Assembly: GCA_946800325.1 (NCBI GenBank)
Contig: OX326960.1
Location: 23,117,150 to 23,181,149, forward strand
DNA length: 64,000 nucleotides
From: Luzula sylvatica
Lineage: Eukaryota; Streptophyta; Magnoliopsida; Poales; Juncaceae
Direction: 5' to 3'
Positions 52,260 through 63,720 of this stretch are shown here, one piece after another. The translations under genes were made by a program, and so were the position numbers. Every line of letters begins with the position of its first letter. Within the stretch, counting starts at the first letter, position 1. The notes below the pieces were generated by a model. The model was not told the origin of the DNA and made no database searches. It saw only the letters and a list, made by a program, of their open reading frames with translations.

Positions 52260-53584
52260 TTCCTTGCAGATTCCTGAGAGGACTAGTGGCCAAGGATCAT
52301 CAAAGAGTATGTTATTTCCCCTTGTACTTAATTTGCTTAATATTTTGTTTTATTTGTCTCACCAATTTCGTCAATATGTAGGTAATATCATCCAAAGATG
52401 TAATGCCACTGTGCCTATTCCTAACGCCTCCAACTCAATTAGGATGGTAATTTCATAATTTGCCTCATATCAAATATAAATGAATAATACATCTATTTAT
52501 TGTTCTCAGATTATCATATATTCATAAAAATAACTTTTCTTTTCTTTATCAGAATCCTGGTCAAACGCCACGTGGAAATGTAATGCAAGCGCCCCTCAGC
52601 AAAACAATATCCCGTCCAAATGGTAAGTCTTGTTTTAAACCCTAAACCCTAAATTATATAGCTTTCTTCTCCTAATTCGATTTTGTGAACAAAATGTGCT
52701 ATTTATGATTTGCAGAGAATGGTCCTTCTAGTTCTTCGTCTTCTCTCTCTGGTACTTTATCATTGCATTCTTATTTCTTAGTTTTTTAGGTTTGTACATT
52801 ATTATTATTATTATTATTATTCAATTACTTATTGTTTGCGTTTTGTTTGGAAATATTTCAGAAGGAAAAGGGGATATTCCATCAGAGCAAATCTCTTCGG
52901 ACAGAGAGAGACGCGTGACCTTTTTAAAGAGCCGTTTCGCTGGTACTATCGCCAGAGCTGAGCAGCAAATATTATTCAGCCATGTATGTTTTTTCACCGT
53001 TATTTATTAAATTATTTATAGTTTGTTTGATTATTTATTTTGGACACAATTGTGTGGAGACAGGTTCCTACAGTGCAATCTGAACGAGAGGAAGAAAGGA
53101 TCGAATCGCCGATAGAAGCTTCCGAGCCCGTACTAACTATCGAATCGTCGGTAGAAGCTTCCGATCCCGTACTAACTCCCGAGCAGATTCTACAACTAAG
53201 ACAAGCATCTCGAATTGCATTTGATGAGGTAGCTTTACAAAGTCTCAAAATTTCACGTATACCCCCTTCAGAATGTGACATGGCACAAAATTCGTATTTT
53301 TATTCGTATATGCGATTTGAGATTTACAGTTCGCATTCTTAATTTTTGACTCAAATTTTGACTATTTGCGAATTTGTTTTTTTTTTAATGAACAGCTTAA
53401 GTGCACCGTGGAACATAACGACTTGTTTTCCGTGGAAGTGGAGAAATTTGTGAGATATGCGGCTCAGTCAAATGTCACGCTCTCTCAATTTGGACTAGTC
53501 CCAAAAGACGAAAAATTCATTGAAGATGAATTTTTGGTGGTCTCGACTCAATATGATGATATCGAAGAGGGAGAGATCGTCTGA
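51754..53584 (+). CDS. B3: GTE-like protein with 13-residue duplication, 360 aa
   Basis: Exons 51754-52152, 52270-52306, 52382-52446, 52553-52622, 52716-52751, 52862-52983, 53064-53228 and 53396-53584; all sites GT-AG. The bromodomain is as in B1, with N91 in NYNPP and no ZA loop, but W69 is changed to G (RLKRGG). Exon 7 is 165 nt instead of 126, because a 39-nt segment (ATCGAATCGCCGATAGAAGC and on, to CTAACT) is duplicated in frame, giving IESPIEASEPVLT then IESSVEASDPVLT. It ends EEGEIV. It has B1-like intron sequences and is probably functional in the sense of having an intact frame. Confidence 0.83.
52213..52257. repeat. (TA)n microsatellite in B3 intron 1
   Basis: About 22 TA units just before the exon 2 acceptor; B1 and B2 have only short TA runs at the same place. 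Confidence 0.95.
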
Positions 53585-53671
53585 CTTGTAATTAATCTCT
53601 CCAAATTTAAAATATTTTTTTTCTTTATTCTTTTCTAAACTTATGAAAAGAATATAAAATTTTGATTACAG

Positions 53672-54637
53672 ATCACGACGAGTGGTGTTCAAGGCTCATA
53701 CCGAGCACAATGCAAAGGTGTGAAATTCAGAAGAAAGTACAAGTGGATGAGGCTCATCAACGAGTATATTATTTCTCCTTTAGTTTACTGAATTACAAAA
53801 TATTATCGTAGTATTTTTGTTTCATTTTTTCTTGTGCATTTTTCCGTTGCAGATAATGTTGGTGAGAGATCTAGTGGCACAACCGATATTCCTCGATGTT
53901 CGAGCTCAATGAGAAAGGTAATTTCACATTTTATATCATATAAATACGTAATACATATATTTATTGTTATTAGATTATACTATGTTTCTTGTAATATTCA
54001 TATAAAAAATATATTTTCAGGAAAAACTTGCAGCGCCACGTGTTAATGTGTTGAAGGCGCCGATCAGCGAAAAAACATCTCGTCCATATGGTAATTATTG
54101 ATTCGCTTATTTTCACATAATTTTTTGTTGCTTTGTATTATTCAATTTTGTGAATAAACGTACATTATTTATTGAATGATCAGAGATAGAAAGGTTTGAA
54201 CATCGAAAAAAGTTGCGAGAGTAAAAGAAATCCATTGAAGATCGCCGAATCCAGATTCAAAACAAAGAGAAGCATCTCGAATGGAAATCAACAAGGCAAG
54301 ATTTTCAATTTCGTAAGTCTTTACTTCATCTTTTTCTGTTAATTTAAGCACATACAAAAGATAGGAAATATCTACAATACCCTTTATTTTTTGCTATTTC
54401 CTATTTTTATGGGCGTATGTGATATTTGAGAATTTACGGGTCCTATTTTTTGGCTTCAATTTTTACTATTTGTGATTTTTTTAATGAACAGGTTAAGTGC
54501 ACTGAGGAACAACATAACATAATGACTTGTTTTCCATGGAACTGGAGAAATTTGTGAGATACGAATTGGAGACGAATTGTTTGTAGTCTCGACTGGATAT
54601 GATGATATAGAAGAGGGAGAGAATAGAGATCATTTGA
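53672..54637 (+). pseudogene. C3: headless GTE-like remnant, longest 3' end
   Basis: Same arrangement as C1, with the same TAA after the KKLRE stretch. Its last exon continues through GATATGATGATATAGAAGAG, so it still shows the EEGE-like family end that C1 and C2 have lost. There is no bromodomain exon between the B3 stop and this remnant. Confidence 0.75.
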
Positions 54638-54728
54638 CTTGGGTATTTTTTGTTTAGTAAATAATAGATTAATGCCTCGAGTTAATATGTGTTCTTTTTA
54701 TTACTAACTTGAGTTAATAAGTGTAATT

Positions 54729-54999
54729 TGTTATAAATGTGAATGTATAATATGTACAAGTGTGAAAATGTTAGACACTGAGGAAAATGTATGGATATGG
54801 AGAGATACATATTGGAGGTTTCACACTGGAGAGATACACATTGGAGATTTCACACTGGATCGTTCACATTGGATGAAAGGGTGTTGTGTTCCCTATATAA
54901 GGATGATTTGTATGGTTCATTTATACAGACAATTTCAGTCTAATAATAAAAAACTTTCTCTCTCTATTTCTTGTGTTATTTTACCTTCCGTTTATAATA
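54729..54999. mobile_element. Small solo LTR, 271 bp
   Basis: Begins TGTTATAAATG, ends TTTATAATA, and is flanked by TAATT at 54724-54728 and 55000-55004. It contains CTATATAAGG (54893-54902) as a TATA box and a tandem 'ggagagatacaYattgga' motif. Absent from C1 and C2 flanks. The end TA instead of CA suggests one point change. Confidence 0.7.
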
Positions 55000-55028
55000 T
55001 AATTTTATTTATAGTTGTGAATACTTAC

Positions 55029-55550
55029 TAGGAGATTACCCGCGCTTCGCGGCGGTTTTGTTTCATTTGTTTTGCCATACACTTAATATAATATATTTAT
55101 GATTTTTCGGGATCAAAGATAAAACTTTGTGAAAATAAAAATCATATTGATTAAGGAATTTTGTTGATGATAAAATTATTATATTATTTTTGAATCTGAC
55201 ACAATTCGAAATATTTATTTAGTATTTTAATGCAACACATACAAAAAAGATAATATTACTATAAGATAATAAAATAACAGTGGGAATAAATAAAAAGTAA
55301 AACCTTATGATATTATAAATTTTCATATCTAAAAATAAGAATAATAGCAATTTAAAAGCTCAAAAAAATTATTTGTGTCTGATAAATTTTATGTTTTATG
55401 TTTATTATTGAAAAATATTATATAAGTTACAAAAATTATTTACGTTTAGTAAATAAATATCTTTCATTATTTTATTTTTTTTAAAGATTAACATAAAATT
55501 GTTTTAAGTAAAAATACAAATATAACATAAAATTTTACAGTATCCCTGAG
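55029..55550 (-). mobile_element. Helitron-like insertion (minus orientation)
   Basis: On the minus strand a GC hairpin (CCGCGAAGCGCGG) lies about 9 nt before CTAG followed by T, the usual 3' end of a Helitron. The sequence 55030-55540 is absent from the C1 and C2 flanks. The 5' end could not be fixed; 'tatccctgagtatccctga' at the right edge makes the junction ambiguous. No helicase frame. Confidence 0.45.
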
Positions 55551-55602
55551 TATCCCTGATTTGGGAACAATAATAGATATCCAAGTTTCTTGTTACTGGG
55601 AA

Positions 55603-56206
55603 TAGGGGTGTCAACGGTTCGGATCCGGTTCGGATAGTGGTCATACCAGATCCATATCCATATTGTCGGATCCGGATACGGTTCGGATAATAAACGGATA
55701 CGGATACGGTTCGGATATTGTCGGATACGGATACGGATACGGATACGGTTCTGTTTCGGATATTAAAACGGATACTATGTTATCATAACGTAACTTACTT
55801 TTTAGTTATAAATATATATAATTTGTGACATGAACGATAAATATGATTATATTTAAACATAATTTTACGATTGTGAGTTAAATCACTTACAAATCATTAA
55901 TTTGTATATGATTTTTCGACTAATATCAAATATAATACATAAAATAATATATAATATGAGTATCCGGATCCGGTTTCGGATACTCGAATCTAGTTTCGAG
56001 TATCCGGATCCTAAAAATATCCGGATCCGGAATACGGATCCGGTTCCCGCACCAAAACCGAATATCGAATCCGGTTCCGGATCTTAAAATTAGCAACCAG
56101 ATCCATATCCGGATCCACTCGGATTCGGATATTTTTTCGAATCCGGATATTTTTTCGGATACGGTTCGGGTCGGTTCGGGCAATATCCACACCATTGACA
56201 TCCCTA
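55603..56206. mobile_element. Non-autonomous hAT-like element, 604 bp
   Basis: Terminal repeats TAGGGGTGTCAA / TTGACATCCCTA and an 8-bp duplication ACTGGGAA (55595-55602, 56207-56214) fit hAT. The interior is mostly degenerate GGATACGGTTCGGAT and TCCGGATCC units. The empty site is 'ccaagtttctgggaatccgg' in unit 1 (19188-19207). Confidence 0.88.
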
Positions 56207-57025
56207 ACTGGGAATCCGGATTTTGGTTCCTTGGGATCCGAAATTGGATTCCTATGTTACCTGGATACTTTATCAAACATGCAGAAGTATTCTGAGAATA
56301 TGCGTATCCGATATGGATACGTATCCGATACGGATACGGGTGCGATACGGTTCAGATACGTATCAAATACGTCACGTGACGTATTCGAATATTATAATAT
56401 TTATTTTTTTTCGGATACGACAGGAATACGTCAAGATACAGGAGGATACGATTGGGGATACGTCCAAAATACGACTGTGATACTCCATTTATAATACTTC
56501 GGCCCATTATATATTTTGGCTCATAATATTTTTAAATAAATTATAATCGTAAACGGCAATTACTTTACTAAATAATCGGCTGAAATACGTGATGGAAATA
56601 TAGGATACTTCTAGATTAGTTCTAGGATATTTCGAGAATAAGTTTATGATATTTTTAGGATATTTATATTGTTTGGTTGATATTATGTATTATTATGATA
56701 TTTAATTTAAAATATTATTAATTTATTATATATTTATTAATTATATATAGTATGAAATAATAATTATATGTCGAATTTGTATTTGTGATTTTTAAAAATA
56801 GTCATATTGTATCGGATCGGGATATGATACTCGTATCCGTATTAACTATCCGTGCAACATAGCTGGATTCTAAGAAACCGAGTTAGGAATACTGGAAATT
56901 TGAGATCGGATTACAAGGGATCGAGTTCGAGCGGACGATTTCTAATTCTCGGCTTTCAGTTTCATCTCCAGATCTCCTCTTCCCTTTCGTTTTCGTTGCT
57001 GCCTCCATTGCTAGGGTTCAACGCC
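56207..57025. other. End of unit 3 and FLX-like 5' flank
   Basis: 56207-56350 still matches the 3' flank of units 1 and 2 ('gggtgcgatacgg'). After that the sequence is unique and rich in 'ggatacg' motifs. 56850-57025 is the likely leader of the FLX-like gene, with no upstream ATG in frame that looks better than 57026. Confidence 0.55.
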
Positions 57026-58115
57026 ATGTCGGGAAGAGGCCGTATTCCTCCTCAGCCGCACCTACGCGGTCCACCGCCACCACACGTGATACTGGAGGAG
57101 CAAATGGCGGTGCAGTTTGATGATATACATACGCTTCTGGTGGACAATCAACGACTCGCGGCCACTCACGTGGCGCTCAAACAAGAGTGCCAGGTGGTAC
57201 AGTATGATCTGAGGCGTGCTTCCGTGATGTTTGATGCTTCCCGGGCTGAGGGAGCCCTCCGCCTCCGCCAGGTGTGTCCAATTTTGTATTTTCTTTTTCT
57301 TTTTTCTCTCTATATAATCCTCAATTCCATGTTCTTCAATGAAATCATCTTTTTAACATACCCAATTTTGAAACTACATTGATAGGTTTATGAGAAATTG
57401 ATGAAAATGGAGAACGAATTGGGCAAGGTGGATTCGATGCGAGCCGAGCTCATGCAGGTCCGCGGGGACATTCAAAAGCTGACCAGTGGACGGAAGGAGC
57501 TCATGGACCAGGTCCAGACAATTAAGCAGGAATTGACGAGAGCATCCACTGACGCTCGTCAGGTCCCCGCAATCAAAGGCGAGATAGAGGGAATGAAGCA
57601 AGAGATTCAACGAGTGAGAGAGGCAATAGAACAAGAGAAGAAAGGATATGCAGAGAATTACGAGCAGGGACAAGTAATGGAGAAGAATTTAATCTCCATG
57701 GCTCGCGAGGTCGAGAAATTGCGTGCTGAGCTGGCAAATTCCGACAAGCGAACCCGTGCTACGGTTGCGGCTCCGCCTACCAATCAAGGTCTGTTAAATG
57801 AAAACTATTCTTGTTCTGAATTTAGTTTCGAGTTGCTTTTTGGTCTGAATTTGTTATTATAATGATTGTATTTGCAGTAGTGAATTATGGGGCGAATTAT
57901 GTTAATACCGACCCGAATTACATGGCGAATCCTTATGCTGCTGTTTATGGCATTAATCCAGTATTTTCTCTCTCTCTTCTCGATCAAATTTGGTATTATA
58001 ATATTAATATTGATTGTTTATGAATATGTAGGCACAAGGAGGTACCGATCCTAATATGCAACAATATATGTGGGGGACATACGAAATGCAAAGGCCTCCT
58101 CAAGCAAGGAGGTGA
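57026..58115 (+). CDS. FLX-like coiled-coil protein, 271 aa
   Basis: Exons 57026-57271, 57386-57788, 57878-57960 and 58032-58115, GT-AG. The product starts MSGRGRIPPQPHLRGPPPPH. It then has a long coiled coil, from about residue 28 to 235 (LEEQMAVQFDDIHTLLVDNQ, then repeated heptads in exon 2), and ends in an Asn/Tyr/Met-rich tail. This is the layout of the FLX (FLC EXPRESSOR) and FLX-like family, whose founding member works with FRIGIDA in the control of flowering. Other members have little known function, and this copy could be any FLX-like type. The start follows a leader with no competing ATG nearby. No lesion seen. Confidence 0.9.
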
Positions 58116-58425
58116 ATCCAAATTCCTCGAGCGATTAGGACTTAGTTGAAAGAAACGTGTCCATATTTTACAATGTGTTTAAGAATAGTTTTCTGATTAT
58201 AGTTGAAATAGTTCACTGCAAAACCAGGAATTTGAATCTCGGATACTCCCAAATCTAAAATTCCAAACTCACTTTCCCAATCTAGTTCAGAACTTTTAAA
58301 TACTGGGGGATTTAAACGTTTACCTTCTAAAATACAAAATACCACATTTGTTATTATTTTCTATTCATTTAAATGTATGGATTAACATGTATAAAAATGT
58401 ATGCAAAATTTCATTTGTTCTCATT

Positions 58426-59583
58426 GGGCCTGTTCGGCAATCAATGGAATAAGGAATATAGTGGAATAGAGAATAGGCTATATTCCGTTCTATTCCGTGG
58501 TTGTTCGGGGCAATGAATGGAATAAGGTGTATGGTTAAAAAATGTGTGGAAGTATAAATGACCAAAATGTCCTTATCAATAATTTTATTCATGAACAAAC
58601 TAATTGAAAAATTACAAACAATCAAAACTAATATCCAAAAAAATCAGCTCAAATTTATATAAATAATATCCTTTTTAACATAAATATCACAATGAACCCC
58701 TATGCTGTCCCTTTCTCTTTCGTTGTTCTCTTGCCAATTAAATTCGTACTCTTGCGATTTTGCACTTCGGTCCGACAATCTTTCCAATACCAGAATCGGT
58801 ACCGACACTTTTGATCTTTCCAATACCATAATCGGTACCGACACTTTTGCAATTTGATCCGGTATTACAACAGGTACCTGACCTGGTACCATAATCGATA
58901 CCCACACTAAATTTGATTGAAAGATTAAATTGATTGAAAGGAATAGATTAATTAAAATTAGTCTTCAATAAAACTAAACAAATCCTTGAGGAATATACCC
59001 TAGGTTCAATCACTCTTTGAATGAGGAATATACCCTATAACACGCCATTAGCAGTTTTGGCACCATTTAGTCTTGTTTATCAAACTAAACAAATCCTTGA
59101 GATAATCAAACTAAACAATAAGCAGATAATAAGTTGGTTCAATCATTCTTCCCTTTAATTAGCAGATAATCATACTAAACAATTAGCAGAGAATTAAGTG
59201 AATTAGTTACATGATACCTTAGGTTCCTTTTAAACTCGATTTTGTACCGAAATTCTCCATTTTTGCTGACTAATTGACCCTTTTAAATCACTACTACAAA
59301 GAGAGATAAAATTGAGTTAGATTACAATTACACAAATAATTTCAACTTGTGAATATTAGATTCGAATTTGCATTGATATTTGGTGAAAACATAACCTACC
59401 AGGAATGAAATGATAGTTTAATTAAAATGAGTCCAAATTATGCGAGAGGTGTATATTTGGGGAAAATAGACAAACCAAAATAATTTGCTTAGATATAAAA
59501 TCGACAAAATAAGTGCGAGTTGCATACTTCAAAACTTAGTTGATTTGTTGAGAAAATTAGAAGAATCGAAAATAAATAGAACA

Positions 59584-59619
<36 letters not shown>

Positions 59620-60059
59620 ACTGAACAAAAAAATTGAGAAGAATTGAACGAGGGAGAAAGATCTACATGATGGATGTCATTGGAGAGAGAAGAACGAGTA
59701 CAATTAATTGAAGCACTTAACTGGACGATTTAAGTGGTTGGTCGTCGGATCTAGGTCAAAATTATTATGTGGAGGGTTGGTTCTTGTTGGAGGAAGATGA
59801 CTTCTGAGAATAGGAAAGAGAAATAAACAAAGATATTGTTTTGCCATGTAAGCCTGAATGTGAAGTAAGCAGGGGCATTTTTGTCCGAAAATTAGTCTAT
59901 TTCTTGGAATAGTTTAATTCCATATCTGATTTGGAATAGAGCTAATTCTCTTTTCCGACCTTTTATTCCATTCTATTCGGTAGTTGTTCGGCTGGAATAG
60001 AGAACTTAATCTGCTTTAATCCGCTATTCCATGCTATTCCAGTACTGCCGAACAGGCCC
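58426..60059. mobile_element. PIF/Harbinger-like element, 1.63 kb
   Basis: Perfect 14-bp terminal inverted repeats (GGGCCTGTTCGGCA) flanked by ATT at 58423-58425 and 60060-60062. Subterminal 'ggaatagagaat' and 'attccattctattc' motifs are inverted at the two ends. A CT run lies at 59589-59619. No transposase frame. The 3-bp duplication points to PIF/Harbinger, although ATT is not the usual TWA. Confidence 0.75.
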
Positions 60060-60062
60060 ATT

Positions 60063-61283
60063 AGTTCGAATATTAAGTTTAATTGATGGATGAAGTATAG
60101 TAATTAGGAGCAAATAAAACAATGTGATGATATGAAAATATGAATATAAGTTGATTATTTACAAATTGCAAACTAATTTGAGGGAAATATAATTAACAAA
60201 GTTGAAAATAAATTAACATATTTTAAGTGAGTCAAATCTAATTAATTAAAGTTGGGCATGTATGTTGCGTGACTAACCGAAAAATAACTTGTGATGGCTA
60301 CATGCCAATTGCATGAACATTTTAGGTAGGAAGTTAAGTGTTCCCTTATTTTCTTCGTCCCAAGTCGAATGAAACTTTTAGATTCAGATTGATTTTTGTT
60401 CATCTCTACTTCATAATACATTATATAAAAAATTTATAGACATGTATGTTTATATAATTTAAAATTGCCAAGTTATTGGAGAAAATCAAGATGTATCATA
60501 ACCTCGCACGAGTCATGATTTTGCAAGAGTTATGTATCATAACCTCGATAATTGGTTCAACTTTGTGGATCTCCATTGTCACCACATCCGCATGTGTTAT
60601 GACCTTACATAACAAAAACAAGTACCCGATGAACTGCTACGAACTTCTGGATCTCCGTGTGCATACTTCCTCATGCATCGTACGCCCGAAGAATCATGAT
60701 GTTATTATTTCGTTATTTAAATTAATTAATTATTAATATTTATTGGACATTTTGTTTATAAAATACTTTTAGCATTTAATATTTAGAAAGTAAAAAATGT
60801 TCATAGAACACAGAAAATCCATCATTTTTTGTGATAATATTATTCCATGAAATATGTGATATGACATTGCATGACATTATTTATTTTATTACCTCGTATA
60901 TGCCACACAATACTAATTCCGAAGCACGAACCAAACTCGTCAGATAAAAATAAAAATAAAAGGATAAAATGATATTTAAAATATCAACCGTTAATTTGAA
61001 CATAAATTAACTATTTTAGACATGATACCTTTTTTTTGGAATATTAAATATATACTATTTTTAGTTTTTCAAGGGTGAATAGGTAACAACTAACAAGCTC
61101 GGCTTTCTTTCCGCCGCAATTAACAACAAGAGCAACAAATCTTAAAAATCAAACCATTCAATATAAAAAAAATAAACATAAAAAATTCCACTACAAGGCT
61201 CAAAAGCAATCTCTATATAAACACACTCAAACATACAAATGCACTTGTTCTCGAAAAGAGTAAATAATATCTTTAAAAAATTA
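60063..61283. other. Spacer between convergent FLX-like and SH3P-like genes
   Basis: AT-rich, no gene recognised. The 86-codon frame at 60476-60736 has no feature I can name. Both neighbouring genes should end their transcripts near the edges of this stretch. Confidence 0.5.
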
Positions 61284-63353
61284 TTATTGAGGAAAAACTT
61301 TATTCGGTGGAATATTTTGGCGCCTCTCGACATACTCTGACGGAAACCATCCCGCCTTCCCTCTACACTCTCCTTCCGCCCATCCCGTTCCAGTCACCTA
61401 AATCACAAGGGCAATTTGGTAATTTCCCCCAAAAATACAAAAATAGTACAATGACAACAAAAATATTATATTTACCCTTCCAAAAAAATAAAACATCATA
61501 TTTTGCCCTTACAAAGTGTAAAAAAGTTATTTTTATTTTTTGGAAGGGTAAACATGATATTTTTGGGTTTCAGAGGGGTAAATATGCAAATTCTCCTAAA
61601 AAGATGCTGACCTGTCTGACGACAACATAGTCGCCTTGTATCAAGCTCAGTTCCTTCTCAGTAGCCCCGTTAAAGTTATGCATCGCCTGATAAACAAATT
61701 TACAAAAATGCCCTCAAAATTCCATTAATTCGTGCATTTATTTCGAAAAGAAAAGTGAGAGAAAGAATTGACACCTCAGCGAGATAGTACAAGGCATTCT
61801 CAGCACGTTTTGGAATCGATGTCGGAACTGACGGTGGTGCCGAATCTCTCTTTTGTTTCTCACAAACCATCTTATATTTTTCAAAAAAAATTAACAAAAA
61901 TATTAAAATGAAATTAAAACAATTAAAATAATATACAAAAATCACCTCTGCTTCGACATCATCGAGTATAGCAGCCACTCTCAAATGCAACGATTTCTCC
62001 GATTCCACCTACAATTTCACCAAAAATAAAAAATCTAACAAAGGGGCCAATTTGCAATTATAAATAATTTTAGGGGCATATTTACAAAAATACCATGGCG
62101 ACAATTCTTTGTAAAGTCATTCTCTGTTGCTGAGACTCGACTGAAGCCAAAGCACTCGCGGCTTCTTTACCCAAAACGGTCATGTTCGCTTTGTGCTCCT
62201 GCATTTTCGTCTCTGACGCCTGCAATTTCGACGTGTTTTCCAAAATCGGAGCTTCTCTCACTCTCGCCTTCCTTCTAGAAACTTCCAGAGCCTATTAAAT
62301 CGCACGCAATTTATCAGGGACTTTTTTGTGAATTTGAACAAGCTGAAATATTTACCAACGTTTCGGCCTCGTGTCTCATGCGGCTGTACCGTTGCGCCAA
62401 ATTCCGCGCGTCTTCTAAAGGCGTACCGAGTGCCATTAGTTTCAACGGCTCCATTATCTGGTACGCGAAATTAAATAAGAGAGGAGGGGTATTTATGATA
62501 TTATTTTGATGTGATATTTTTTACCTGGTCTGTTACGAGCTTGTTGAAATCTTCGAATTCTTTTTCGACGTTTCTCAAGGCGCCTCCGTACAGAGACGCG
62601 GCTTTTGCGAGAATCTCGTCGCTCGCGTTGTTCTCCGTTCCGTATCTGAAACAATCTTCCGACAATTTCGTCCCTGTAATTAAGCCGAAATTAATTTTTA
62701 TTAAAAAAGGGGATTTTTGTAAAATTTCGATAAAGTAAGTACCGTTTTCGATATGCTTGGTTCCTATGGCTATGAGACCTTCGGCTCCTCTAGCAACGTC
62801 TTTTTGGAAATCCTGAAATGTTTATATGTTTTATCGAAATGTAGAATTGTTAAGTCTGGATAATTACGAAATTACCCTTCCAGAGCGAGTAGACTTGTAT
62901 AATCTCTCTATTTGGAGGTGTCTCTGTAATTCGAGTTCGTCTATTACCATTACATCTGAACTCTCGTATCCTGTTGTGCTAAATTGCTTTATCACTGCCT
63001 GTATCGAAAAAAAAGAAATGTAATTTTAGGAAATGAATCAAGATTTCCAAGCATTTTATGCCAATTTTGCAACTTCGTTAACACTAGTGAGCACTATTTG
63101 GCTGATAAAATTGGTTTGGAGAATCAATTTTAAAACTCTGAACTTTGGGGGAATCGGATACCAAAAAAGAGACTGTAATTACTAATTACCACTAAAAATA
63201 TACCAAATAGGACAAGAAACGAGAACCAACAGAAAATCACCTAAAAGCGAAAAATGGAGATTGATAAATAAAATTAAAAGACCAATTAAGTACCTGTTGT
63301 TGTTTTGAGACTTGCTCCTTGAGTTTATTTGCATGCTTCCTCAAAGCATCCAT
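61284..63353 (-). CDS. SH3P-like BAR-SH3 protein, 349 aa
   Basis: Minus-strand exons: 63294-63353, 62876-62998, 62743-62812, 62525-62673, 62356-62457, 62094-62291, 61946-62008, 61775-61870, 61612-61686, 61284-61397; GT-AG, frame open. It starts MDALRKHANKLKEQVSKQQQ. The BAR region covers about 1-250, with GYESSDVMVIDELELQRH and NLAQRYSRMRHEAETL characteristic of plant SH3P1-3. The SH3 domain is at about 288-340 (AMHNFNGATEKELSLIQGDY, then GWAEGECRGKAGWFPSEYVE). The known plant members bind membranes and clathrin or dynamin partners and act in vesicle traffic, autophagosomes and cell plates. Length fits the SH3P2/SH3P3 type. Which of the three it represents is uncertain. Confidence 0.94.
61420..61605. 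repeat. Intronic inverted repeat in SH3P-like gene
   Basis: Within the last intron (61398-61611), 'atatttacccttccaaaaaa' faces 'ttttttggaagggtaaacat', which could fold into a hairpin. It is the same motif family as in the MAP4K-like introns. Confidence 0.55.
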
Positions 63354-63720
63354 TTTTTATAAGAAATCTTGCGACAGTGAAGAGCAAATTCGATTTTAAG
63401 CTCACAAACTTGTTCTTTGTCTGAGACTCTCTCACCACGCTGAACTGTTCTGGAGATCTACCCAGACAGAGATGAGTGAACACTGATTCTCTGTGTTGCT
63501 CCCATTGTATTGATCAGTGTGTTCAAACAGTAAATTGGGGCTCAATTTGGGCCTTATTGGTCTAAAAATAGACAAAATATGTGTTCAAAAATGTGCATTC
63601 TGAAAAGCTTGAAAGCCCAAAAAAGATATTATATTGGCCCAACAAATAAATATGATTAGGGTTTTCTCCATATTTTGAATGGGGGTGATTCTGAGGGGTA
63701 AATATGGAAAGGAATTAATG
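63354..63720 (-). promoter_or_regulatory. SH3P-like leader and promoter with site II and telo-box motifs
   Basis: Two site II motifs (TGGGCC at 63548-63553 and, inverted, GGCCCA at 63636-63641) and a telo-box (TTAGGGTTT, 63656-63664, AAACCCTAA on the minus strand) lie 195 to 311 nt upstream of the start. This pair is common in promoters of housekeeping and cell-division genes in plants. The transcript start is not visible. Confidence 0.6.

Noticed and set aside
54762..55031. 89-codon plus frame with repeated FHTGEIH-like words
   Set aside because: It lies inside the small solo LTR and runs over its TATA box and end.
60476..60736. 86-codon plus frame between FLX-like and SH3P-like genes
   Set aside because: No recognisable motif, no repeat in other copies and AT-rich context; kept only as a remark.
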